This document shows positions 17,368 through 25,291 of a stretch of DNA of 64,000 bases, piece after piece. How positions within the stretch are numbered: the stretch's first letter is position 1; each line of letters opens with the position of its first letter. The position numbers were made by a program, and so were the translations under genes. The notes beneath the pieces were generated by a model. The model was not told the origin of the DNA. It searched no databases and worked only from the letters and a program-made list of their open reading frames with translations. This DNA is from Bin5 sp965218625 (GTDB lineage Bacteria; Chloroflexota; Anaerolineae; Caldilineales; Caldilineaceae), in NCBI GenBank assembly GCA_965218625.1, contig CBDCLG010000017.1, positions 486,021 through 550,020 of the forward strand. The letters run 5' to 3'.

Positions 17368-18367
17368 ATGACAGACCTTGCAGTTTCTCGACGCGCATTT
17401 CTCAAGACGGCAGGTGTGGTGATGGTAGGGGTAGGCTTGGCGGCCTGCCAGCCAATAGCCCCGGTCAGTGACGGACCCCGAAAGCCTCAAGGCCTTCGTC
17501 CTCGGAGCGAAGGCGCATATCGAGGCGATCACAGACATGAACGAAGGAGCGAAGTTCAGGGAGGGGCTGAAAACGGAGGGCGCCTGGAAATCCGGCTCGA
17601 CGTTCCTCATCATCTTCCTCCAGAACGGAGACGCGTTCATTCATGGGAACGATCGTGACGCAGAAAGCAAAAACCTGCTCGACGTCGAGGACGAACGCGG
17701 AACCAAGGTCGTCGAGCAACTCTTCGCGGCCGCTGCCCGCGGCGGCGGTTTCGTCGAATACTACGACGGGGGGCTGAAGACGGCATACGCCGTCGAATAC
17801 ACCTTCGGGATCACCGCAAGACAGTTCGTGCTGGTCGGCGGCTACTCGCAGGACGTCTCCCATGTCCCAATCCGGGTCGCGGATCTCCCGAAGCCTCCCG
17901 TCACCGCGTCGGAAGTGGTGGACCGCGAGACACTCATCGCCTTTGTCGAAGCGGCGGCCAAGACCTACAGCGAGGCCGTCTTGTCCGAAGGCTATAGCGA
18001 CCTCACCGGGGTCAGAAACGCCTTCCGGGTGGAAGGCGGGGACTGGAAGTCAGGCTCCATCTACCTATATGTCGTGAGTGGCGGGGGCGTCACCCTGTTT
18101 CACGGGACCGAGCCGTTTCGCGAAGGCAAACCCACCGACATGACGAGGACGGACTCCCAGGGGGTGAGGTTCGCCGAGGAGCTGATCGGAGGCGCACGGC
18201 GCAACGGTCACAGTTTTCTGCTGTATCACTACGACAACCCGGCCATCGAAGGAGACGAAGAGACCGGTTCCCCGAAGTTCGGCTACGCCGTGAGCTTCGA
18301 GGTGCCCAACTCGGAACAGAGGGGCGTCATCGGCTCCGGCATCTATCTCGACACAGACGGCGAGTGA
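17368..18367 (+). pseudogene. Tat-type lipoprotein with two Cache-like domains, frameshifted
   Basis: The first frame gives a twin-arginine signal (SRRAFLK), a hydrophobic core and a lipobox ending in cysteine (GLAAC). After APVSD the reading continues in another frame, +1 relative to the first, as DPESLKAFVLGAKAHIEAI and stays open to 18367. One extra base between about 17472 and 17478 explains the break, since removing it restores VSDDPESLKAF. The mature part contains two copies of a single-Cache-like sensor module (about 17490-17860 and 17930-18350), each with FV.GAK/EAAAKTY, a WKSGS motif and a ligand-loop region. Such exported proteins bind small carboxylates. The intact second frame over 900 bases suggests a very recent mutation or an assembly error. 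A GAAAGGA ribosome-binding site precedes the ATG. Confidence 0.75.
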
Positions 18368-18429
18368 CCCTCGGCGCACGGGACCCGGCGCTCCCGATGC
18401 GGGGCCTCTCTTGCGGCAGGCTTGGTCAC

Positions 18430-18806
18430 TTTGGCGCTACCGGCGCTCGGCATGGTGCTTACGACGTCAATTCCCTGCAGCGAGTTGCCGCCAGCGCGGG
18501 CCCCTGCATCGTTTACCAGAATATCAGTTCGTCTGAAGGTCTCGATTGTCTGTTGCATGGCGCCATCGACAACAGCGCCATCGGTTATGTTGCAGGGCAG
18601 GGCCAGGGAACGGCGCCCGAGAGCCTCTATTGCCGCCCGCAGTGCCGGCAGGCCCCCCAGCCCGCGCCGGCACAGGGCTTCATTTCGATGTCGGTCGCGA
18701 CGACATCGGCTCCATCCTCAGCCAACCGCAGGGCGATCCCCCGGCCGCTGCCGTGTTTGCCCCCTGCGCCGGTACCGAACGCAACGTTCCCCTTCAGGTT
18801 GAACAT
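18430..18806 (-). pseudogene. short-chain dehydrogenase/reductase remnant
   Basis: The minus strand starts MFNLKGNVAFGTGAGGKHG, the Rossmann nucleotide-binding start of an SDR enzyme, and continues RGIALRLAEDGADVVATDI. After a frameshift near 18640-18660 a second frame reads GGLPALRAAIEALGRRS, ITDGAVVDGAMQQTIE and TDILVNDAGARAGGNSL, where ILVNNAG is the family motif. The catalytic YxxxK region and the rest of the gene are missing, so this is about the first half only. Both a frameshift and a 3' truncation are present. It cannot make an active enzyme. Confidence 0.75.
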
Positions 18807-19218
18807 TTGACATTCCTCCAAATGATGACAAATACAGCGGCCCTAATTGGAAGTTAAGCTTAGCTGACTAAGGCGACTCCCTTGCGAGGACCAGATTGAC
18901 GGTCCGATTCGTCGCGTTCTGGGGCAGTTAGAGCCACTGGAGGGCGGCGCTGGCTGAGATCGCTTTTGTATACTCGTCGATTCGCTCATACCGAAAACCG
19001 AGCTGTCATCGTCGACGCATCTGCCCGTGGCAGGAAATTGGGGCCCACGCTACCGCTATATCGCTTAGGTAGAGGAGAAGCAAAGCGCCCTTGGCCGGAA
19101 CCCTCAAGGGGGAATGCGGTGCCATTTCGGTTGGTTGGAGGGGCAAAAGAGTCAATGATATACTGTTGCCGGTCACAAGGCATCACGGCCACCCCTTTCC
19201 AGCCCATAGGCAGAATAC
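18807..19218. other. intergenic region with no recognised feature
   Basis: About 410 bases between the SDR remnant and the permease fragment. No coding frame, RNA gene, repeat or clear promoter was seen. Confidence 0.3.
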
Positions 19219-19765
19219 ATGGCTGATATCGCGCACACTCCACAGGCTGACGCGGGCAGTATTCCTGTGCACAGCGCGAGTCAGGCTTCGCTGCTGCGGA
19301 GGGTATGGCAGGCGAAGCGGTATTACCTGTACCTCGTGCCGATCTTCGCGCTGCTGGGCGTCTTCTCCTACTACCCGCCGCTGATGGCGCTCTATTATTC
19401 GATCAGCAATTTCAACGGCGTGCAGCTCCGGGTCATCGGACTGGACAATTTCATCGACCTGTTCCAGGACCGGCTCTTTCTCACCTCGACGGGCAACGTG
19501 CTCAAGCTGATGGTCGCGAGTGTGCTCACCGGGCTGGTCCCGCCGTTGTTGGCGGCGGAGCTCCTCTTTTTCATTCGCAGCCAGCGCGCGGCCAATTTCT
19601 ATCGCACCATGTTTCTGATTCCAACACTGGTGCCGGCCATGGTGGTGATCCTGACCTGGCGTTACATCTATCACGCCCGCTACGGTCTGATCAACACGTT
19701 CCTTGCGGGGATTGGCCTCGGTTTTCTGCAGAATGACTGGCTGGGCAGTTTCGATACTGCGCTGC
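19219..19765 (+). pseudogene. sugar ABC transporter permease (CUT1, MalF/UgpA-like), 3'-truncated
   Basis: The product reads like the first inner-membrane subunit of a CUT1 carbohydrate importer: RYYLYLVPIFALLGVFSYYP as the first helix, SISNFNGVQLRVIGLDNF, then RTMFLIPTLVPAMVVILTWR and GLINTFLAGIGLGFLQNDWLG. It stops matching at about base 19757-19765, before the EAA loop that docks the ATPase. From there the sequence belongs to a solute-binding protein in another frame. About one third of the permease is missing, so it is non-functional as it stands. Confidence 0.8.
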
Positions 19766-21300
19766 TGTCGTCGAGCAGGTGGTCGAAGTCGAGGTGCCGG
19801 CGAGCGGCCGTCTGAACGTCGACTACCAGGGCACGCTTGAAGTGTTTATCTCCGGCTACGACCTGACCGAGGCGTTGACCGAGGCCCAAAAGGCAGCCGG
19901 TGTGAAGGGCAATGAGGGCCTGGAAGCGTTAATCGCCGAGTGGGAGGCGATGCACCCGGGCATCGATATTGTGCCGGTGGCGGGGCCGGTTGGGCCGTCA
20001 GGGCAGGACCCCTTTCAGTGGTTCGTAAATACACAGGTCCCCGCCGGTCAGGGGCCGGACATCTTTTTCTACTACGGGCATACGCTCTACAACGGCGCGG
20101 CCGGCGACAAGGGGCTGATGGTGCCGCTGGACGCTTACCTTTTGCAGCCGAACCCGTATGTGCCGGAAGGTGAACCGGGCAGCGAGCAATGGATCGACAT
20201 CTTCGAGAACGGCTTCACGGGCGCGATCGCACAGGAGCGCAGCCCGGCCGGCCACTACTACGGCATACCGGTCGATGCCGCGCCGATCACGATCTGGTAC
20301 AACAAGACGGCGCTGGATGAGCTGGGGCTGGAGTTCCCCTTCCCCAACTACTACAGCGATCTTGTCGCACTGCTCGAGCAGCTGCACGCGGCCGGTTACG
20401 AGAAGCCGATCGTCGGGCAGCTGGGGCCTGCAACCCAATGGGACAACATCATCTTCGACCATTCGCTGCTCGAGCCGGTCGGCAAGGCGGAGTGGGATGT
20501 GTTGGACTATAAGCCCTCGCTGGTCAACGGCTTCATCGACAAGGCGGAGTTCGCGCGCGCCGTCCACCTGGGCCTGTTTGACGCCACCGGCCCCGAATTC
20601 CGCGAGGTCCTGCGCCTGCAAGTTTGACGCCACCGGCTCCCTACTTCCGCAGGTCCTGCGCCTGGGCAAGATGTGGGCTCCCTACTTCACCGAGGAATGG
20701 AAGGTGAATGGACGGCCCGGGCCGGAAGAGTTCATCAGCGGCAATGCGCCCGTCTTCCTGAGCGGCATGTGGATGGCGCAGAACTTCCTGACCAATCCGG
20801 AGATCGACTTCGAGGTCGGTGTGGCGACCAACCCGTTGATTGGGCCGAAGGAGTCGGATCTGGCCGATCCGAACCCCTATCCGGGCGTGGCCGGTGTGGG
20901 CATGACCTTCAACGTCCACTGGCAGACGGTGGAGCGCGGCACGATGAATGCTGCAATCGACTTCCTCCAGTTCATCAGCGCGCCGCAGAACTGGCGCAAG
21001 GCGCACGAGTCCAAGCTGGGCGCGATATCGATCCTCAAGGGCCTGGAGCCGACCCTGCCCGACGACCTGGCCGAGGCCGTTCAGGGCGCGATTCCGACCT
21101 CGCAGATGGCTTTCGACATTTCAGGCACCTCCACCGACTTCACGCAGCAGACCGAGCGCCAGACGATCTACACCGAGTTCTACCTCGGTGAGATTACCCT
21201 GGATGAAGCTGCTGAGCGCTTCCAGCAGAGCCTGCTCGATTGGGTCGAGCGCGAGTTGGAACAGAACGATATGGAGCGGAATCCCGGCGGTGGGACCTGA
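19766..21300 (+). pseudogene. CUT1 sugar-binding protein, lacking its signal peptide and frameshifted
   Basis: From the junction the frame reads VVEQVVEVEVPASGRLNVDYQ and continues as a solute-binding protein (EALIAEWEAMHPGIDIVPV, VNTQVPAGQGPDIFFYYGHT, YYGIPVDAAPITIWYNKTAL). It breaks at 20625 inside a 46/48-base imperfect duplication and resumes in another frame with LRLGKMWAPYFTEEWKVNG to the stop at 21300. Conserved late features include AAIDFLQFISAPQN and ERFQQSLLDWV. The lipoprotein signal that should precede the protein is gone, replaced by permease DNA. Binding proteins of this type deliver sugars to the CUT1 importer; PhyH genes follow in the same direction. Confidence 0.8.
20577..20670. 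repeat. 46/48-base imperfect tandem duplication in the binding-protein gene
   Basis: Units at 20577-20622 and 20623-20670 both begin TTTGACGCCACCGGC and end in GCAAG, with GGTCCTGCGCCTG shared inside. They differ by a few substitutions and two bases of length, so the reading frame is lost across the pair. Confidence 0.8.
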
Positions 21301-21417
21301 GCCAGTGGTAAGAGGCGGCGGGGCAGGGCGACCTGCGCCGACGCTAGAGACGATTTTTCAGAGCCGGTCATGGGGGGCGCGGCGTGCACCTCCATGACCG
21401 GCGCACAGGAGAGGGGA

Positions 21418-21773
21418 ATGGCGCAGACGGCGATTCAACAGCTCGAGGGCTGTATCGAGGCGCTGCGGGAGGGCGCGCTGAACGAAGAGCGGCTGCAGGC
21501 GGTGATCGAGACGCGGGGGCGGCGGCCGGCAGGAGCTGCTCTATCTGCAGGCCGACCATACGTCAGTGGCGGCGCAGGTGATCGGGCTGTCGCTGGTGGA
21601 GGACGGCGAGGTCGTCGAGCAGCATCCGGGCGACCCGTGGCCCTACGAGACGGTGCTGGACGCGATGAATGACGGCTGGCGGATCGTGCAGTTTCCCAAT
21701 CTTGGCGCTGGTGCCGGATGAGAACCGGCCCACCGGGCTGGGCTGCGAGTTCATACTGGAGAAGTGGAGATAA
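21418..21773 (+). pseudogene. hypothetical protein of about 118 residues with two frameshifts
   Basis: The reading begins MAQTAIQQLEGCIEALREG. After a shift near 21525-21535 it continues in the next frame as QELLYLQADHTSVAAQVIG, VEDGEVVEQHPGDPWPYE and GWRIVQFPN. After a second shift near 21708-21714 it ends LALVPDENRPTGLGCEFILEKWR with TAA at 21771-21773. All three pieces look like one compact protein, but I do not know the family. The stop lies four bases before the PhyH gene, so the two are probably co-transcribed. Confidence 0.55.
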
Positions 21774-21777
21774 GGTG

Positions 21778-22629
21778 ATGAAAAGCTACTACGACTGTGA
21801 GCCGACGTTGAGCGATAACGAGGTGCTGGACGTGTGCAAGCGGGGTTACCTCCGGCTGGAGGCGGTCGTGCCGGAGGAAATCAACGCGCGCGCGCGCGCC
21901 TTTCTGGCGGAGAACACCTCGCACGAGCCGACCGAGATCCTGTACGAAGACTGGTTTATGGAGGGTGTGATCAAGAACCCGCAGGCGGCGGGTGCGGTGC
22001 GGTCGCTGCTGGGGGTCAATTTTGGGCTGCCGCTGCTGATGAGCAACCACCGCGTCGAATATCCGACCGAGGCGCAGGCTTGGCACCGCGACGGCAACTC
22101 GAAGTTCACGCACGAGCTGCGCAACCTGCAGGTCTTCTATCTGCCGCAGGACTGCACGATGGAGATGGGGCCGACCGAGATTATCCCCGGCACGCATCTT
22201 CTCTACTCGGCCAATGACCACCTGAAGCATCTGGACCGTGTGCGCGGCAGCGAGTACATGGCCGGGCCGGCCGGCTCGATTTTCATCACGGTCTACTCGA
22301 TCTGGCACCGGCGCTCGACATCGACGCGGGCGCAGACGCCTGGGGTCAGGAACAATCTGAAGTACAACTATTTCCGCACCGCGCCGCCGCAGCGCGACTG
22401 GTGCATCGCCCCGGATTTCGACTTCGGCAACGCGCCCTACCTGCCGGCGAAGGAGGATTCGGGCTACTACCGCGACACATGGCTCGCCGCCAGCCACGTG
22501 GCCGAGATGTTCCTCTGGCTGTGCGGCAAGCATGCGCAGTTCCGGACCGAGGGCGGGCAGACGTGGCCGCTGAATGCGGCGACGGCGCGCTTTACCGACG
22601 CGCCCTACGGGGTTCCGCCGGGGCTGTGA
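21778..22629 (+). CDS. phytanoyl-CoA dioxygenase (PhyH) family protein
   Basis: PhyH proteins are iron(II)/2-oxoglutarate oxygenases that hydroxylate small substrates. The 283-residue product has the HxD iron motif at H103-D105 (AWHRDGN), the distal histidine at H177 (IWHRRS) and the 2-oxoglutarate-binding arginine a few residues later. The ATG at 21778 is preferred because an AAGGTG precedes it and the sequence upstream belongs to the neighbour. It lies between a sugar transporter locus and a second, damaged PhyH gene. In this kind of organism such clusters point to modification of a transported compound, but the substrate is unknown. Confidence 0.88.
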   Translation: MKSYYDCEPTLSDNEVLDVCKRGYLRLEAVVPEEINARARAFLAENTSHEPTEILYEDWFMEGVIKNPQAAGAVRSLLGVNFGLPLLMSNHRVEYPTEAQAWHRDGNSKFTHELRNLQVFYLPQDCTMEMGPTEIIPGTHLLYSANDHLKHLDRVRGSEYMAGPAGSIFITVYSIWHRRSTSTRAQTPGVRNNLKYNYFRTAPPQRDWCIAPDFDFGNAPYLPAKEDSGYYRDTWLAASHVAEMFLWLCGKHAQFRTEGGQTWPLNAATARFTDAPYGVPPGL

Positions 22630-22634
22630 GCAGC

Positions 22635-22903
22635 ATGCTTGAAGACAAACTGGCCGCTCTCGATGCCGAAGATGAAAACCGCGTTCCACACGAAGTGGCT
22701 GTGGCCATTCTTCGCGGGCAGAGCCCAATCCTCGCGTTCCGGAGTACCTCGGCATCACGCAGCGCGAGCTTTCGGCAAGCGCGGGAATCTCGGTCAGCTA
22801 TCTGTCCGAGATCGAGTGTGGACGCAAGCCCGGCTCCACCTCCGCCCTGACCCGCATCGCCCGCGCGCTTGGCACAACGCTCGACGCCCTTGTCGTTGAG
22901 TAG
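22635..22903 (+). pseudogene. Xre-family HTH regulator, frameshifted
   Basis: The start reads MLEDKLAALDAEDENRVPHE and AVAILRGQSPILAF. Adding one base near 22741 restores FREYLGITQRELSASAGIS, SVSYLSEIECGRKP and LTRIARALGTTLDALVVE to the TAG at 22901-22903. The restored protein of about 90 residues is a typical Xre/HipB-like antitoxin with the helix-turn-helix in its second half. Solo antitoxins of this type usually follow a ParE/RelE toxin; none is visible here. Confidence 0.7.
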
Positions 22904-23030
22904 TATATGGTTGGTCAGCTGCTCTCTTTGCAGTCCGGCTTCTCAGTGCGGTCGCGCGGCGCAATCTGTTTCCAATTGCGCGCAGTTGTGATAGATTGAT
23001 CGCCACGACAATGTCACTGAGGAGAGGGAG

Positions 23031-23965
23031 ATGATCCACGATAAAGTCAATCATACGGGCGATTGCGAGCCGACGCTCACCGACTCGCAGGTGCTGGATT
23101 TCTGCCGCGAGGGATACCTGCTGCTGGAAGGCGTGGTGCCGGACGAGATCAACCGGCGCAGCTGCGACTACCTGGAAGGGAAGATCCCGGCCGATCCGAG
23201 CTATATCCCCGACGGGATGACGCAGGCGGACCTGGAGCGCATCCGCGCCTCGCACGAACCGAGCACGATCTTCCTGGAGTCGTGGTTCATCGAGCATGTG
23301 CTGCTCAATCCGCAGGTGATGGGCGTGATGCGCTCGCTGCTGGGAGCCAACGTGGGCCTGCCGATCCTGGCGAGCCACCACCACGTCGAGTGCCCGAGTC
23401 CCCCCCAGGGCTGGCACCACGACGCCGACCACGTCTTCGGCCCCGAGCTCAACTTTGTCGAGGTCTTCTACTTCCCGCAGGATACGCCGGTCGAGCTGGG
23501 GCCGACCGAGCTGGTGCCCGGCTCGCACATTGCGCCGACGAAGCGCCCCAACGAGGAGAACGGGGTCTACGCCGAAGGGCCGGCGGGCACGATCGGCATC
23601 CACCACCAGAGCATCCTGCATCGCCGCGGCCTCTCGACGGCAAAAGGCAGGCGCCACATGCTCAAGTACAACTACTGGCGCACCTCTCCGCCGCAGCGCG
23701 ACTGGGTCGTCGAGCCGGAGTTTCGATCTGCAGAGCGCCTACTACGGCGGGCACAACCAGGCGCGCTATGTGGCGCACATGTTGGCGAAAGACAGTCACA
23801 ATACTGGCTGTGCGGCAAGGGCGACGACTACCGCATCATCGGCGGGCAGGCGTGGCCGTGGATCAGCCCCTTGAACCAGATCCGCCCGTCGTACGGCTTC
23901 GACAGCAGAGCCGCGGCTACCAGCCCGACTGGCGCAAACACAACCAGGACGGGTACTCCGTTTGA
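23031..23965 (+). pseudogene. second PhyH-family dioxygenase, damaged 3' end
   Basis: The first 220 residues are intact and contain the iron motif HHD at residues 129-131 (GWHHDADH), GPTELVPGSH and the distal histidine region HHQSILHRRGLS. After EPEF at about 23720 the frame is wrong for roughly 80 bases: another frame there reads DLQSAYYGGHNQARYVAHML. It then returns as YWLCGKGDDYRIIGGQAWPW. Further indels follow, and in the restored frame the natural end is RGYQPDWRKHNQDGYSV with TGA at 23963-23965. The last 137 bases of the gene occur again immediately downstream. It resembles the neighbour at 21778 (CEPTL near the start, SPPQRDW near the end). Confidence 0.75.
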
Positions 23966-24140
23966 AGTGGCGTTTGTGCGGTTTCGAGACTACCGCATCA
24001 TCGGCGGGCAGGCGTGGCCGTTCTGGATCAGCCCGAACCAGATCCGCCCGTCGTACGGCTTCGACAGCACGTGGCCGCGGCTACCAGCCCGACTGGCGCA
24101 AACACAATCAGGACGGGTACTCCGTTTGAAGTTTTCAAAG
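23828..24140. repeat. 162-base imperfect tandem duplication of the PhyH 3' end
   Basis: The stretch from 23828 (CTACCGCATCATCGGCGG) recurs from 23990. Long blocks are identical, for example the segment around CAGATCCGCCCGTCG, and the two copies differ mainly by short insertions and deletions rather than substitutions. The duplication adds a false extension to the reading frame. Confidence 0.85.
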
Positions 24141-24170
24141 CCGAAGTTTCGAGTTTCTAGTTGGCCTTAG
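24129..24170. repeat. A-rich heptamer array (minus-strand sense)
   Basis: Reversed, the segment reads units such as CAACTAG, AAACTCG and AAACTTC with a constant 7-base step. It separates the duplicated PhyH tail from the acetyltransferase gene. Confidence 0.5.
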
Positions 24171-24258
24171 TGGGCTCATTGTGCCGCCTGGCAACCAGGA
24201 ATTTCCACAGACAAGGCCCTGGCTGGCAGGAGGAAACCGGTCAGCCGGGCCGGGGCGT

Positions 24259-25212
24259 CTATCTCTCCATCCTGATCGAGGCCACCTGCCTGCCGTCGAG
24301 CTCGAACGCTTCTCCGGTTCCGGTCGTGCGAAACCCCAGCGTCTCGAACAGAGCCCTTTTCTCTTCATCTTCGACGGAGACGACCGCATAGCACCTGGAC
24401 GGTCGCTGCCCTGCGCCGGCGTCGATCGCGGCCTGCAGCAGCGGCACCTGGGCCGCGGCAAAGCGGGCGTGGGCGAAGCCGTCGACCTGGAAATCGCCGC
24501 CGTCATCGCGGCGGGCCGTGGCCAGCCCGACGACCTTCCCCTCGGCCGTTCTGGCGGCGAACCATGCGCCGCCGCCCCGTTGAATCCGCTGAAAGCGCAC
24601 GTAGAGACCCATACAGGATGTCTGCGTCGCGTAGCGGGTTGAGCGGCAGCCCGTGTTCGCGTCCAGCACCTGCCAGTCGTGCGGACTGAGAAGCAGCGGG
24701 ATAATGGGGATGCGGTCGGCGGGCGTCGCCTCAACGATCTCTGCCGCACCGCCGCGGAAGTAGTCCACCAGGAAGGCTTCGGGGGACTCTCCGCTGAGGA
24801 TGTTGACCATCGCCGCGGTCCCGGCGAGCTTGCGCCAGCCGAGCCGGTGGTAGATGCGCGCGGCGGCCGGGTTGTCGGTGCCGAGGAAGAAGGCTTCGCC
24901 GCCGCCGGCGCGAACGTCCTCAACGGCCTGGCCGCACATCTCGGTGGCGATGCCGCGCCCGCGAAACTGGGGGTCGGTGGCGACCTCGCTGAACCCGGCC
25001 AGGGCCGGCACGCTTTTCGAGTGCATGCTAAAGCAGGTGCCGGCCAGGCGCTCACCCTCTCTGCGCATGTAGAGCGTGCTGCGGTTGTAGGCATCTTCGG
25101 CGCCGAGGAAGACCTCGCGCCCTATGTCCGGGAAGACCATTCCATAGATGTATTCCCAAAAAGGGAGCAGCTCGTCGATCAGCTCTTCGGTGATGGGGAC
25201 AGGGTATCGCAC
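24259..25212 (-). CDS. GNAT-family N-acetyltransferase
   Basis: The product has a GNAT domain in its first half: SEVATDPQFRGRGIATEMCG carries the acetyl-CoA pyrophosphate-binding Q/RxxGxG/A loop, followed by GTDNPAAARIYHRLGWRKL, the usual C-terminal strand-helix. The second half (AQVPLLQAAIDAG, KRALFETLGFRTTG) resembles a second, weaker GNAT-like unit, so the protein may be a tandem acetyltransferase. GTG at 25212 is chosen because a GGAGGTG lies seven bases upstream; an earlier GTG at 25272 lacks one. The substrate is unknown. It follows the GH116-like gene in the opposite-strand block and may be expressed with it. Confidence 0.82.
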   Translation of the reverse strand: MRYPVPITEELIDELLPFWEYIYGMVFPDIGREVFLGAEDAYNRSTLYMRREGERLAGTCFSMHSKSVPALAGFSEVATDPQFRGRGIATEMCGQAVEDVRAGGGEAFFLGTDNPAAARIYHRLGWRKLAGTAAMVNILSGESPEAFLVDYFRGGAAEIVEATPADRIPIIPLLLSPHDWQVLDANTGCRSTRYATQTSCMGLYVRFQRIQRGGGAWFAARTAEGKVVGLATARRDDGGDFQVDGFAHARFAAAQVPLLQAAIDAGAGQRPSRCYAVVSVEDEEKRALFETLGFRTTGTGEAFELDGRQVASIRMER

Positions 25213-25291
25213 TGGATTCACCTCCGTCACATCCTGCTTCACGGGTTGGATAATGAAAACGATGCCCACCAAAATCTAGAAACCAAGAAAC

